From the NCBI GenBank assembly GCA_900541585.1, contig UQKD01000030.1, positions 1-29,205 on the forward strand: a stretch of DNA of 29,205 bases, in the 5' to 3' direction. The position numbers and the translations under genes are program-made. Positions 17,579 to 24,226 of this stretch are shown piece by piece (the first letter of the stretch is position 1; every line of letters begins with the position of its first letter). The DNA comes from an uncultured Alistipes sp. (GTDB taxonomy: Bacteria > Bacteroidota > Bacteroidia > Bacteroidales > Rikenellaceae). The notes below the pieces were generated by a model. That model saw only the letters and a program-made list of their open reading frames with translations. It was not told where the DNA came from and did no database searches.

Positions 17579-19138
17579 ATGAAAAAAGCAATATATCTTA
17601 TCATCGCGCTGATCGGCTTATCAGCCCCCTCGTGCAGCGACTCGATGCTCGATTTCTCCCCGACCGACTCGGGTTCGGGCAAGGAACTGCTCAAATCGGC
17701 ATCCACGGCCATCACTTCGGTCAACGGCGTCTACCGCTCGATGTGGACGGCCGGATGGTCCACGACCGCAAACACCCACCAGTGCTTCGGCATCGCGGCC
17801 TACAACCTGGCGCTCGACTGCATGGCCGACGACCTGATCATGCAGTCGCAGGGCAACGGCTGGTTCTGGGGCGACCACTGCTACAACGTCAAGAGCAACT
17901 ACACCTCGTCGGCCTTCCGGTCGTACGACGTCTGGTACGCCAACTACAAGTGGATCGCCAACGTAAACTACATCATCGACGCCGAGCCGGAAATGGCCGG
18001 AACGGAGGCCGACGTGGCCTACGTCGCAGGACAGGCCTACGCCATCCGGGCGCTCTGCTACCTGAACCTGGCGACGTGGTTCTCCCGCGCCCCCTACAAC
18101 CCTCTGACGGGCGCTTCGCGCTGGAACGAGGCCTGCGTACCGGTTTACACCACCGGCACGTCGATCGACACGGGCGGACAGCCCCGCGAATCGCTGCGCA
18201 CGGTCTACGGCCGCATCGACCAGGACATCGACCGTGCTATCGAACTGCTCGAAAAGGCCAGGGAAACCACGCTGGCCGAGAATAACAAATCGCACATCAA
18301 CCTCTACGTGGCCCTGGGCATCAAGTCGCGCGCCTGTCTGGCGGAAGGCGACTGGGACGGAGCGTTCAAGGCGGCCAAGCGCGTGATCGACGAAGGCGGC
18401 TACGCCGTCGGCACGAAGAGCGACCTGACGGGCGGCATGAACTCGCTCGGCAAGCAGAACGTCATGTGGGGCGCAGGCATTCAGGTGGCCGACCAGGCGG
18501 GCGGCTACGCCGGGTTCTTCACCCACATGGACAACAAGGAGGGCGCCTATGCCAAATCGGCTCCGAAGCTGATCAGCAAACAGCTCTACAACCGCATCAG
18601 CGCAACAGACATCCGCCGCGACTGGTGGGACCCCTCGGACAAGGAGTCGCCCTACGTCAGCAAAAAATTCTCGTTCGGCAACGTGGCCTCCTTCCTGGGC
18701 GACTACATCTACATGCGCGTCGAGGAGATGTACTTCACGGCTGCCGAAGCGGCCCTGCGGCTGGACGACCTCAAGAGCGCCCGCGAACTGATGAACACCG
18801 TCATGGCCGAACGCGACCCGGGTTACAGCGCCAACAACCGCAGCGGCACGCTGCTCGGCGCGACGACCACGACCTGGACCGGATCGTTCCTCGAAAACAT
18901 CCTCACCCACCGCCGCATCGAACTGTGGGGCGAGTACGGCCGGCTGTTCGACGTCCGCCGCCTGGGCCAGGGCATCGACCGCCGGACCGACGACGGCTTC
19001 TCCGAGGAGTGCATTTCGATGATGAACCGCCGGAACGTCAACATCACCAAAGCCGACACTTACGACTGGGTGCTGACCATTCCCAAAGCCGAACTGGATG
19101 CCAATCCGAACATCAACGAGGAGGACCAGAATCCCTAA
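17579..19138 (+). CDS. SusD/RagB-type ligand-binding lipoprotein
   Basis: The 519-residue product has a lipoprotein signal ending in SAPSC (Cys19). TPR-like helices carry SusD hallmarks: ITSVNGVYRSMW near the N-terminus, AYAIRALCYLNLATWFSRAPY in the middle, YIYMRVEEMYFTAAEAALR, and the C-terminal FLENILTHRRIELWGEYGRL...DVRR box. Length is normal for the family. It closes over the SusC barrel at the cell surface and captures the ligand. It lies 18 nt after the SusC gene, the usual pairing. Ligand class cannot be read from the sequence. Confidence 0.92.
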   Translation: MKKAIYLIIALIGLSAPSCSDSMLDFSPTDSGSGKELLKSASTAITSVNGVYRSMWTAGWSTTANTHQCFGIAAYNLALDCMADDLIMQSQGNGWFWGDHCYNVKSNYTSSAFRSYDVWYANYKWIANVNYIIDAEPEMAGTEADVAYVAGQAYAIRALCYLNLATWFSRAPYNPLTGASRWNEACVPVYTTGTSIDTGGQPRESLRTVYGRIDQDIDRAIELLEKARETTLAENNKSHINLYVALGIKSRACLAEGDWDGAFKAAKRVIDEGGYAVGTKSDLTGGMNSLGKQNVMWGAGIQVADQAGGYAGFFTHMDNKEGAYAKSAPKLISKQLYNRISATDIRRDWWDPSDKESPYVSKKFSFGNVASFLGDYIYMRVEEMYFTAAEAALRLDDLKSARELMNTVMAERDPGYSANNRSGTLLGATTTTWTGSFLENILTHRRIELWGEYGRLFDVRRLGQGIDRRTDDGFSEECISMMNRRNVNITKADTYDWVLTIPKAELDANPNINEEDQNP

Positions 19139-19171
19139 CGAGCCTTTGAACCGTTGAAAATCAAGTACACT

Positions 19172-21442
19172 ATGAAAAACATATCGAAATACCTGGGTGC
19201 GGGACTGCTGCTCTTCACCGCGGCCTGCAGCCAGACGCAGGAGGGCGACCAATACACCCCCAACAAGGACGATGCGAAGGCGATCCACTTCATCCAGTCG
19301 TCCATCCAGAAGGAGTTTCCGCAGGACGCCGTGCAGGGCGTGATCAACGTCGAAATCGCGCGTCCGGGCAACAAAGGCGCCTACAAGGTCTATCTGGCGA
19401 CCAAAGACGACGACTACGAGCTGTTCTCGGTTCCGGCCGAGGCGACCATTCCCGACGGCAGCCACTCCGTGACGATTCCCGTCGAGGTCGACCTTTCGAA
19501 CTTCGTCATGGGTTCGAACTACAAGACCACGCTCTACATCAGCAGCCGGGAGGCGCGTCCGGGCGACAACGCCGCGCAGGTGGCGCAATACTCCGACAAG
19601 GTGACCCTTTCGGCCACCTACGAACTGGAGTGGGAGACGCTCTACCGCACCACCGGAGAGGGCGAAGAGATCCCCCAGCTGGCGACCTACCACTACAACG
19701 GGTACTACTCGGGCCGCGATTCGGGACTGGAGGTCGAGAAAGCCGTGGGTGCCAATATCTTCCGGCTGAAGGACTGGGCCAGCGGCGTGACGTTCAAGTT
19801 CGTCCTCCACGACGACAACACCTGCACCGTGCCGGCGCAGTCGATCGGCTACTACAACTCGAACTACAACGAGTACGTCTACGTCGCCGACATGGCCGTC
19901 TACACCGGCAACGACTCGGCGTACGCCAGCTATCCCTGCACGTTCGACGGCGAGAGCACCTTCTCGTTCTACCTGATCTACTACGTGTCGTCGGGCTATT
20001 TCGCCCAAGGGACCGAGAAACTGGTCTTCGACACCGACATCGACACCACGCCCGTCGTGGAGATCGCCTTCGAGGGCATCGAAACCACGAGCACCGGGTT
20101 CAAGGCCCCGAAGCTCCACTTCTCGCCCAACGACTACACGAAGTACTACAAGGCCGCGGTCGTCGCCGGAGACATCACCGCCGACACCGAACGGCAGCAG
20201 GAGGTGCGCCGGCAGCTGATCGACGACAAACTGGAGGCCGTAACCCCCGTGGTGACGCTCCATGCGGAGGACGCCTCGGTGTGGAACGTACCCTCGGGCA
20301 ACTACACCGCCGTGGCGCTGGCCTACGACTCGATCGAGAACCCCTGCAAACTCTACATGCAGCGGTTCACGAACGACCCAAGCGACGAATACGCCCCCCG
20401 ATCGCTCGAATTCGAATTCTACGCTCCGGAGAACAACCTCAACTACTCGCCCTACAACACGCTCGTCTGGCAGATGCAGACCGCGAATGTGGCGGCGATG
20501 AAGTATCTCTGCGTCAAGACCGCCGTCGCCGACTACCTGTGCGAGGCACTCGGCATGACACTCGAGGAGCTGACCGCATCCCGGGGCTACGACGTCCCCG
20601 AGGAGATGATCGCACAGCTCAACTCCCCCGAAGGCCGCGGCACGGCGTTCAACACGCTCGACGAAGGCAGCACATACACGCTCTCCCTGCTGATGTACAA
20701 CTCGTTCGGCGACACGGCTTTCGTTTCGAAGAGCGCGTCGACATTCGGCTACTTCGCCAAGGATTTCGACCGGACGAAGACCCTGGAGGACTTCATCGGC
20801 GCATTCGGCGTCACGGCGACCGTCGACGTCGATTCGCAGTCGTCCGAAAAGACCTTCCGCATGGACATCGCACGCATCAACGACCGCGACGTGCTCATCA
20901 GCGGCATGACCGACATGCGCGACTTCGCGCCCCAGCTGAAAGGCTACTATGACAAGGAGCTGCACATGCTGATCGTCGAACCCCAGTCTGCGGGGATGTA
21001 CAACGGCGCCTATGCGACGCTCGGCTTCTCGAACGGTCTGTCGATCTTCTGGGGCGGCGCCGGAATGGCCGTCGGGTACATCGGCGACACGCTCTACTGG
21101 GCTTCAAGCCCCTACTCGGCCGAGGAGGTCAACAGCTACATGTTCCTGCTCTTCAGCACGCCGCAGGCGTCGAGTTCGAGCTACCTGCGCCAGTACGCCG
21201 GTTCGAAAACCTACTCGTCCCTCAAGATGAAGCCCCTGCAACAGGCGTCCGCACAGACCGCGGCGCGCGGCGCGGAATCGCGGACCGGAATCATCGAAGC
21301 CGGCGGACAGCGCTTCACGACCCACCTGACGGGCGAACGCGTAGCCGTTCCGGCGAAGGCCGCCGGAAGCGCCGCGGCGACTGCGAAAGCCCCGGCCGAA
21401 GGCAAGCGTCTGCGCACGGACCTCGTGCTCCACACCCGCTGA
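19172..21442 (+). CDS. Multi-domain surface lipoprotein of unknown function, last gene of the operon
   Basis: ATG 19172 was chosen because it is followed directly by a lipoprotein signal (MKNISKYLGAGLLLFTAAC, Cys19); a TTG six codons upstream is less likely. The protein has 756 residues. The N-terminal part (about 30-135) is a beta domain like those in many SusD-associated lipoproteins, with VTIPVEVDLSNFVMGSNYK. Modules at about 290-410 and 440-540 look like Fn3 units with a helical insertion (AAMKYLCVKTAVADYL...STYTLSLLMYNSFGD) and resemble the Fn3-like lipoprotein upstream. A C-terminal beta module (about 550-690, with DRDVLISGM...YDKELHMLIV) resembles the end of the first operon gene. An Ala-rich tail follows. 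It probably serves as an extra binding protein in the SusCD complex. No family name could be given. Confidence 0.65.
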   Translation: MKNISKYLGAGLLLFTAACSQTQEGDQYTPNKDDAKAIHFIQSSIQKEFPQDAVQGVINVEIARPGNKGAYKVYLATKDDDYELFSVPAEATIPDGSHSVTIPVEVDLSNFVMGSNYKTTLYISSREARPGDNAAQVAQYSDKVTLSATYELEWETLYRTTGEGEEIPQLATYHYNGYYSGRDSGLEVEKAVGANIFRLKDWASGVTFKFVLHDDNTCTVPAQSIGYYNSNYNEYVYVADMAVYTGNDSAYASYPCTFDGESTFSFYLIYYVSSGYFAQGTEKLVFDTDIDTTPVVEIAFEGIETTSTGFKAPKLHFSPNDYTKYYKAAVVAGDITADTERQQEVRRQLIDDKLEAVTPVVTLHAEDASVWNVPSGNYTAVALAYDSIENPCKLYMQRFTNDPSDEYAPRSLEFEFYAPENNLNYSPYNTLVWQMQTANVAAMKYLCVKTAVADYLCEALGMTLEELTASRGYDVPEEMIAQLNSPEGRGTAFNTLDEGSTYTLSLLMYNSFGDTAFVSKSASTFGYFAKDFDRTKTLEDFIGAFGVTATVDVDSQSSEKTFRMDIARINDRDVLISGMTDMRDFAPQLKGYYDKELHMLIVEPQSAGMYNGAYATLGFSNGLSIFWGGAGMAVGYIGDTLYWASSPYSAEEVNSYMFLLFSTPQASSSSYLRQYAGSKTYSSLKMKPLQQASAQTAARGAESRTGIIEAGGQRFTTHLTGERVAVPAKAAGSAAATAKAPAEGKRLRTDLVLHTR

Positions 21443-21457
21443 TCCGCAGCCCGTACA

Positions 21458-21503
21458 ACCGAAAACCGGACTTCCGCATTGGGCGGAAGCCCGGTTTTTC
21501 GGT
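21458..21503 (+). terminator. Strong terminator closing the SusCD operon
   Basis: A stem of about 19 bp (one mismatch, one bulge) pairs ACCGAAAACCGGACTTCCGC with the arm ending CCCGGTTTTTCGGT around loop ATTGG. It starts 16 nt after the last stop codon. A-runs and T-runs at the base mean it could act in both directions. Confidence 0.75.
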
Positions 21504-21552
21504 AAAATCGCAAAAAACGGCGTCACGGCGTCACAGTTTGGCGCGAATTTAC

Positions 21553-21560
21553 TAATTTTG
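21553..21560 (+). promoter_or_regulatory. -7 promoter box upstream of serS
   Basis: TAATTTTG is an exact TAnnTTTG match, 38 nt before the serS ATG. The nearest TTTG upstream (21537-21540) is only 12 bp away, too close for a -33 box, so the upstream element is not supported. Confidence 0.45.
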
Positions 21561-21598
21561 CAGGTTGTAACGCGAAAACACAAAAAACTCACGATACT

Positions 21599-22870
21599 AT
21601 GCTTACCATAAAGCAAATCCGCGACGACAAAGAGGCCGCCGCACGCAAGCTGGCTAAGAAGGGCGTGGACGCCGCACCGGTCATCGAAAAGATCATCAAC
21701 TTCGACGACCAGCGCAAAGCCCTCCAGCTGGAACTCGACAACACGCTGGCCGCCCAGAACAAGGCCGCCAAGGAGATCGGCGCACTGATGGGCCAGGGCC
21801 GCCGCGAGGAGGCCGAGGAGCGCAAACGCTTCGTGGCGGACCTCAAGGAGAAATCCTCACGTCTCGAAGCCGAGCTGACCGACGCCCGGCAGGAGTTGCA
21901 GGCCGCCATCGTCTCGCTGCCCAACTTCCCCGCCGAGATCGTCCCCGAAGGCAAGACGGCCGAAGACAACCTCGTGGTGAAACTCGTGGAGAACTACACC
22001 GCGCTTCCGGAAAACCCGCTGCCCCACTGGGAGCTGGCCCGCAAGTACGACATCATCGACTTCGACCTGGGCGTGAAGCTCACCGGCGCGGGATTCCCCG
22101 TCTACAAGGGCAAAGGCGCACGGTTGCAGCGCGCGCTGATCAACTTCTTCCTCGACTGCAACACCAAGGCCGGCTACCTCGAAGTGGAGCCGCCCGTGAT
22201 GGTCAACGAGGCTTCGGGCTTCGGCACGGGACAGCTCCCCGACAAGGAGGGGCAGATGTACCACGCCACGGCCGACAATTTCTACCTCGTCCCCACGGCC
22301 GAGGTTCCCGTGACGAACATCTACCGCGACGTGATCCTCGAAAAGGAGGATTTCCCGGTGAAGATGACCGCCTACACCCCCTGCTTCCGCCGCGAGGCCG
22401 GGTCGTACGGCAAGGACGTGCGCGGACTGAACCGCCTGCACCAGTTCGACAAGGTGGAGATCGTACAGCTGTCGCTGCCCGAAACGAGCTACGAAGCATT
22501 GGACGGCATGGTGGCCCACGTGGAGAGCATCGTCAAGGCTCTGGGTCTGCCCTACCGCATCCTGCGCCTGTGCGGCGGCGACATGTCGTTCACCTCGGCG
22601 CTGACCTACGATTTCGAAGTCTACTCCGAGGCCCAGAAACGCTGGCTCGAAGTGTCGTCGGTGTCGAATTTCGAGTCGTTCCAGGCCAACCGCCTCAAAC
22701 TCCGCTACCGCGACGAGGAGAAGAAGATCCAGCTGGCGCACACCCTCAACGGCTCGTCGCTGGCCCTGCCGCGCATCGTGGCCGCGCTGCTGGAGAACTA
22801 TCAGACCCCCGAAGGCATCCGCATTCCCGAGGCGCTGATTCCCTACACGGGTTTTGATATTATCAAATAA
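21599..22870 (+). CDS. serS: Seryl-tRNA synthetase
   Basis: The 423-residue protein has the usual length. The first 110 or so residues are the charged helical hairpin that grips the long variable arm of tRNA-Ser (MLTIKQIRDDKEAAARKLA...). The class II core shows motif 2 with FRREAGSYG at 263-271 and motif 3 with TLNGSSLALPRIVAALLEN from 382. It charges tRNA-Ser with serine in the cytoplasm and also supplies the substrate for selenocysteine synthesis where present. It is separated from the SusCD operon by a terminator. The ferredoxin promoter lies partly inside its last codons. Confidence 0.97.
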   Translation: MLTIKQIRDDKEAAARKLAKKGVDAAPVIEKIINFDDQRKALQLELDNTLAAQNKAAKEIGALMGQGRREEAEERKRFVADLKEKSSRLEAELTDARQELQAAIVSLPNFPAEIVPEGKTAEDNLVVKLVENYTALPENPLPHWELARKYDIIDFDLGVKLTGAGFPVYKGKGARLQRALINFFLDCNTKAGYLEVEPPVMVNEASGFGTGQLPDKEGQMYHATADNFYLVPTAEVPVTNIYRDVILEKEDFPVKMTAYTPCFRREAGSYGKDVRGLNRLHQFDKVEIVQLSLPETSYEALDGMVAHVESIVKALGLPYRILRLCGGDMSFTSALTYDFEVYSEAQKRWLEVSSVSNFESFQANRLKLRYRDEEKKIQLAHTLNGSSLALPRIVAALLENYQTPEGIRIPEALIPYTGFDIIK

Positions 22871-22883
22871 GTTTTTATATTTG
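22853..22883 (+). promoter_or_regulatory. Consensus Bacteroidetes promoter of the ferredoxin gene
   Basis: TTTG (22853-22856), a 19-bp spacer and TATATTTG (22876-22883) match the consensus fully. The -33 box lies within the last codons of serS (Gly-Phe-Asp). The leader before the ATG at 22917 is about 25-30 nt and AC-rich. Confidence 0.75.
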
Positions 22884-22916
22884 CACACACACATTTAACA
22901 ATAAACACTCAACACA

Positions 22917-23084
22917 ATGGCTTACAAAATTACCGACTCGTGCGTTGCATGCGGCAGCTGCATCGGCGAGTGCCCCGTAGAGGCTATTTCGGCCGGCGAT
23001 ATCTATGTGATCGACGCCGACAAATGTATCGACTGCGGAACCTGCGCAGGCGTATGCCCGAGCGAGGCAATCGTTTCGGAGTAA
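22917..23084 (+). CDS. Small 2[4Fe-4S] ferredoxin
   Basis: This 55-residue protein, MAYKITDSCVACGSCIGECP and onward, has two full CxxCxxCxxxCP clusters: Cys9, 12, 15, 19 and Cys37, 40, 43, 47. The two halves are near-repeats, as in clostridial-type ferredoxins. It carries low-potential electrons in the cytoplasm, for example for pyruvate:ferredoxin oxidoreductase or an Rnf complex in an anaerobe. Its own strong promoter and terminator mark it as a single-gene, probably highly expressed unit. Confidence 0.95.
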   Translation: MAYKITDSCVACGSCIGECPVEAISAGDIYVIDADKCIDCGTCAGVCPSEAIVSE

Positions 23085-23103
23085 CACGGAATATCCGAAA
23101 GAG

Positions 23104-23134
23104 AAGCACACTCCGGCAACGGGGTGTGCTTTTT
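23104..23134 (+). terminator. Intrinsic terminator after the ferredoxin
   Basis: AAGCACACTCC pairs with GGGGTGTGCTT (one G-T wobble) around GGCAAC, followed by a T-run ending at 23134. It lies 19 nt after the ferredoxin stop. Confidence 0.85.
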
Positions 23135-23183
23135 GCGGTCTGAAAGGCCGCTTCTATCAACCCAACAACGACACAAACGAATC

Positions 23184-23762
23184 ATGGGCGATCTCGAAAA
23201 AATGAAAGCCGGGCTTTGGCTCCACGCCATCTGTCCCGAAATCGGCGGCGCGCTGCTGCGGACCGAGGAGCTGGTGTTCCGCTTCAACCAGCTGCCCCCG
23301 ACCCGGCGGGAGGAGCGGGAGGCGATCATCCGGCAGCTGTTCGGACACGTCGGCGAGTCGGTCTGCATCCACAGCCCGTTCCACTGCGACTTCGGAGAGC
23401 AGATTTCGGTCGGCGACCACTTCGTGGGCAACTACAACCTGACGATCCTCGACGAAGCGCCCGTCACCATCGGCGACTATGTCTTCATCGGGCCGAATGT
23501 CGGCATCTACACCGTCAACCACGCCCTGCTGCCCGACCAGCGCAACGCAGGCATCATGCGCTCGCTGCCCGTCACCATCGGCAACAACGTCTGGATCGGA
23601 GGCCACACGGTCGTAATGCAGGGCGTGACGATCGGCGACAACACGGTGATCGGGGCCGGGAGCGTCGTCACGCGCGACATTCCGGCGGGGGTGATCGCCG
23701 TCGGCTCGCCCTGCCGTGTCCTGCGGGAAATCACCGAAGCGGATCGGGTAACGCCCGTATGA
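23184..23762 (+). CDS. Sugar O-acetyltransferase, maltose/galactoside acetyltransferase type
   Basis: The 192-residue protein begins at ATG 23184; an upstream in-frame ATG at 23124 lies within the ferredoxin terminator. An N-terminal helical segment (about 1-55) precedes a left-handed beta-helix of hexapeptide repeats (VTIGDYVFIGPNVGIY, VTIGNNVWIGGHTVVMQG, VTIGDNTVIGAGSVVT). His113 in YTVNHALL sits at the position of the catalytic histidine of the LacA/Maa family. It would transfer acetyl from acetyl-CoA to a sugar hydroxyl in the cytoplasm; the physiological acceptor is uncertain even in well-studied members. No consensus promoter was seen upstream. A terminator follows directly. Confidence 0.85.
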   Translation: MGDLEKMKAGLWLHAICPEIGGALLRTEELVFRFNQLPPTRREEREAIIRQLFGHVGESVCIHSPFHCDFGEQISVGDHFVGNYNLTILDEAPVTIGDYVFIGPNVGIYTVNHALLPDQRNAGIMRSLPVTIGNNVWIGGHTVVMQGVTIGDNTVIGAGSVVTRDIPAGVIAVGSPCRVLREITEADRVTPV

Positions 23763-23768
23763 AAAAGA

Positions 23769-23795
23769 AAAAGCGCTCCGATCCGGGGCGCTTTT
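23769..23795 (+). terminator. Intrinsic terminator after the acetyltransferase
   Basis: AAAAGCGCTCC pairs with GGGGCGCTTTT (one wobble) around GATCC, six nt after the stop codon. It ends two bases before the left inverted repeat of the GIY-YIG cassette. Confidence 0.8.
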
Positions 23796-23797
23796 AC

Positions 23798-23834
23798 GTC
23801 ATTGCGAGGAGCCGCAGGCGACGCGGCAATCCGA
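23798..23834 (+). repeat. Left terminal inverted repeat of the GIY-YIG cassette (REP-like)
   Basis: It starts GTCATTGCGAGGAGC and ends GCGGCAATCCGA. It is itself an imperfect palindrome: ATTGC...GCAAT at the ends and GCC-GCA-GGC in the middle. It belongs to the widespread ATTGCGAGGAGC-type dispersed repeats of bacterial genomes. Confidence 0.8.
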
Positions 23835-23869
23835 TTGCTGCGCTATGGCATTACGGCCCAGATCAAGAA

Positions 23870-24154
23870 TCAGACGAACCCGTCCGATAAGTCCTTCCAC
23901 AATGAATTTTGAGAGTCTATTAACCCGATTTTCCGTTTCCGGCTCCAACTCTTGATTTGTTTCTCCCGGGCGATTGCATCCCGAACGTCCCGATACTCCT
24001 CGACGTAAATCAACTTATGGACGTTATAGCGGCGCGTAAATGCAGACTGACCGGCGGCATGTTCTTTCATACGCCGGGATAACGAGGTCGTAACGCCGAC
24101 ATACAGCACCGTATGCAGTTTATTGGTCAATATATATACATAGCTGCTCTCCAT
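23870..24154 (-). CDS. Small GIY-YIG endonuclease-family protein
   Basis: The 94-residue protein is almost all one GIY-YIG domain. The two signature strands are YVYILTN (5-11, GIY position) and LYVGVT (17-22, YIG position). Arg27 or Arg28 and His32 (LSRRMKEH) follow, then the metal-binding Glu64 in AREKQIKSW and a basic KRKIGLI helix. This matches the UvrC/YhbQ-like single-domain group. Such proteins cut DNA; the cellular role of the small stand-alone members is poorly known. It is enclosed by near-identical terminal inverted repeats and reads opposite to the acetyltransferase. The obvious hypothesis is that it acts on the repeats that flank it, much as RAYT transposases do for REP sequences. 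Confidence 0.88.
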   Translation of the reverse strand: MESSYVYILTNKLHTVLYVGVTTSLSRRMKEHAAGQSAFTRRYNVHKLIYVEEYRDVRDAIAREKQIKSWSRKRKIGLIDSQNSLWKDLSDGFV

Positions 24155-24173
24155 GGCCGACTCTGCGTTTTTT

Positions 24174-24210
24174 TCGGATTGCCACGTCGCCTGCGGCTCC
24201 TCGCAATGAC
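24174..24210 (-). repeat. Right terminal inverted repeat of the GIY-YIG cassette (REP-like)
   Basis: Its reverse complement equals the left repeat except for T instead of C in the ACG(C/T)GGCAAT segment. It lies 19 nt upstream of the GIY-YIG start codon, so it also occupies the region where that gene's promoter should be. Confidence 0.8.
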
Positions 24211-24226
24211 CTAAACCCCCATCATT

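Larger units (their letters stand above)
4136..21442 (+). other. Eight-gene SusCD / S8-protease surface operon
   Basis: Eight same-strand genes are separated by only 12, 23, 19, 32, 10, 18 and 33 nt, with no terminator between them and a strong one after the last. Seven products have lipoprotein signals and one is the TonB-dependent outer-membrane channel. No carbohydrate-active enzyme is encoded. The only enzyme is a subtilisin-like protease, which points to protein or peptide use. The transcription unit is inferred from spacing. Confidence 0.75.
23798..24210. mobile_element. 413-bp GIY-YIG cassette bounded by terminal inverted repeats
   Basis: Two 37-bp sequences in opposite orientation (23798-23834 and 24174-24210) differ at a single base. 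They enclose exactly one gene, a 94-residue GIY-YIG nuclease. The interior is AT-richer than its flanks. The cassette sits in a convergent gap, 2 bp after a terminator and 16 bp before the end of the NamZ-like gene, so it breaks nothing. No clear target-site duplication is visible, although TTTA and TAAA lie symmetrically outside the repeats. Mobility is inferred from structure. Confidence 0.65.

Noticed and set aside
19154..19171. TTG start for the last operon gene
   Set aside because: It adds MKIKYT before a complete lipoprotein signal starting at ATG 19172, which has the same TATGAAAA context as its neighbours.
17621..20965. Very long minus-strand open frame of 1114 codons opposite the SusD and last lipoprotein genes
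   Set aside because: It is a by-product of GC-rich third positions in the plus-strand genes. The translation is low-complexity (runs of V, R, G, H) and matches no fold, while the plus strand has clear SusD motifs.
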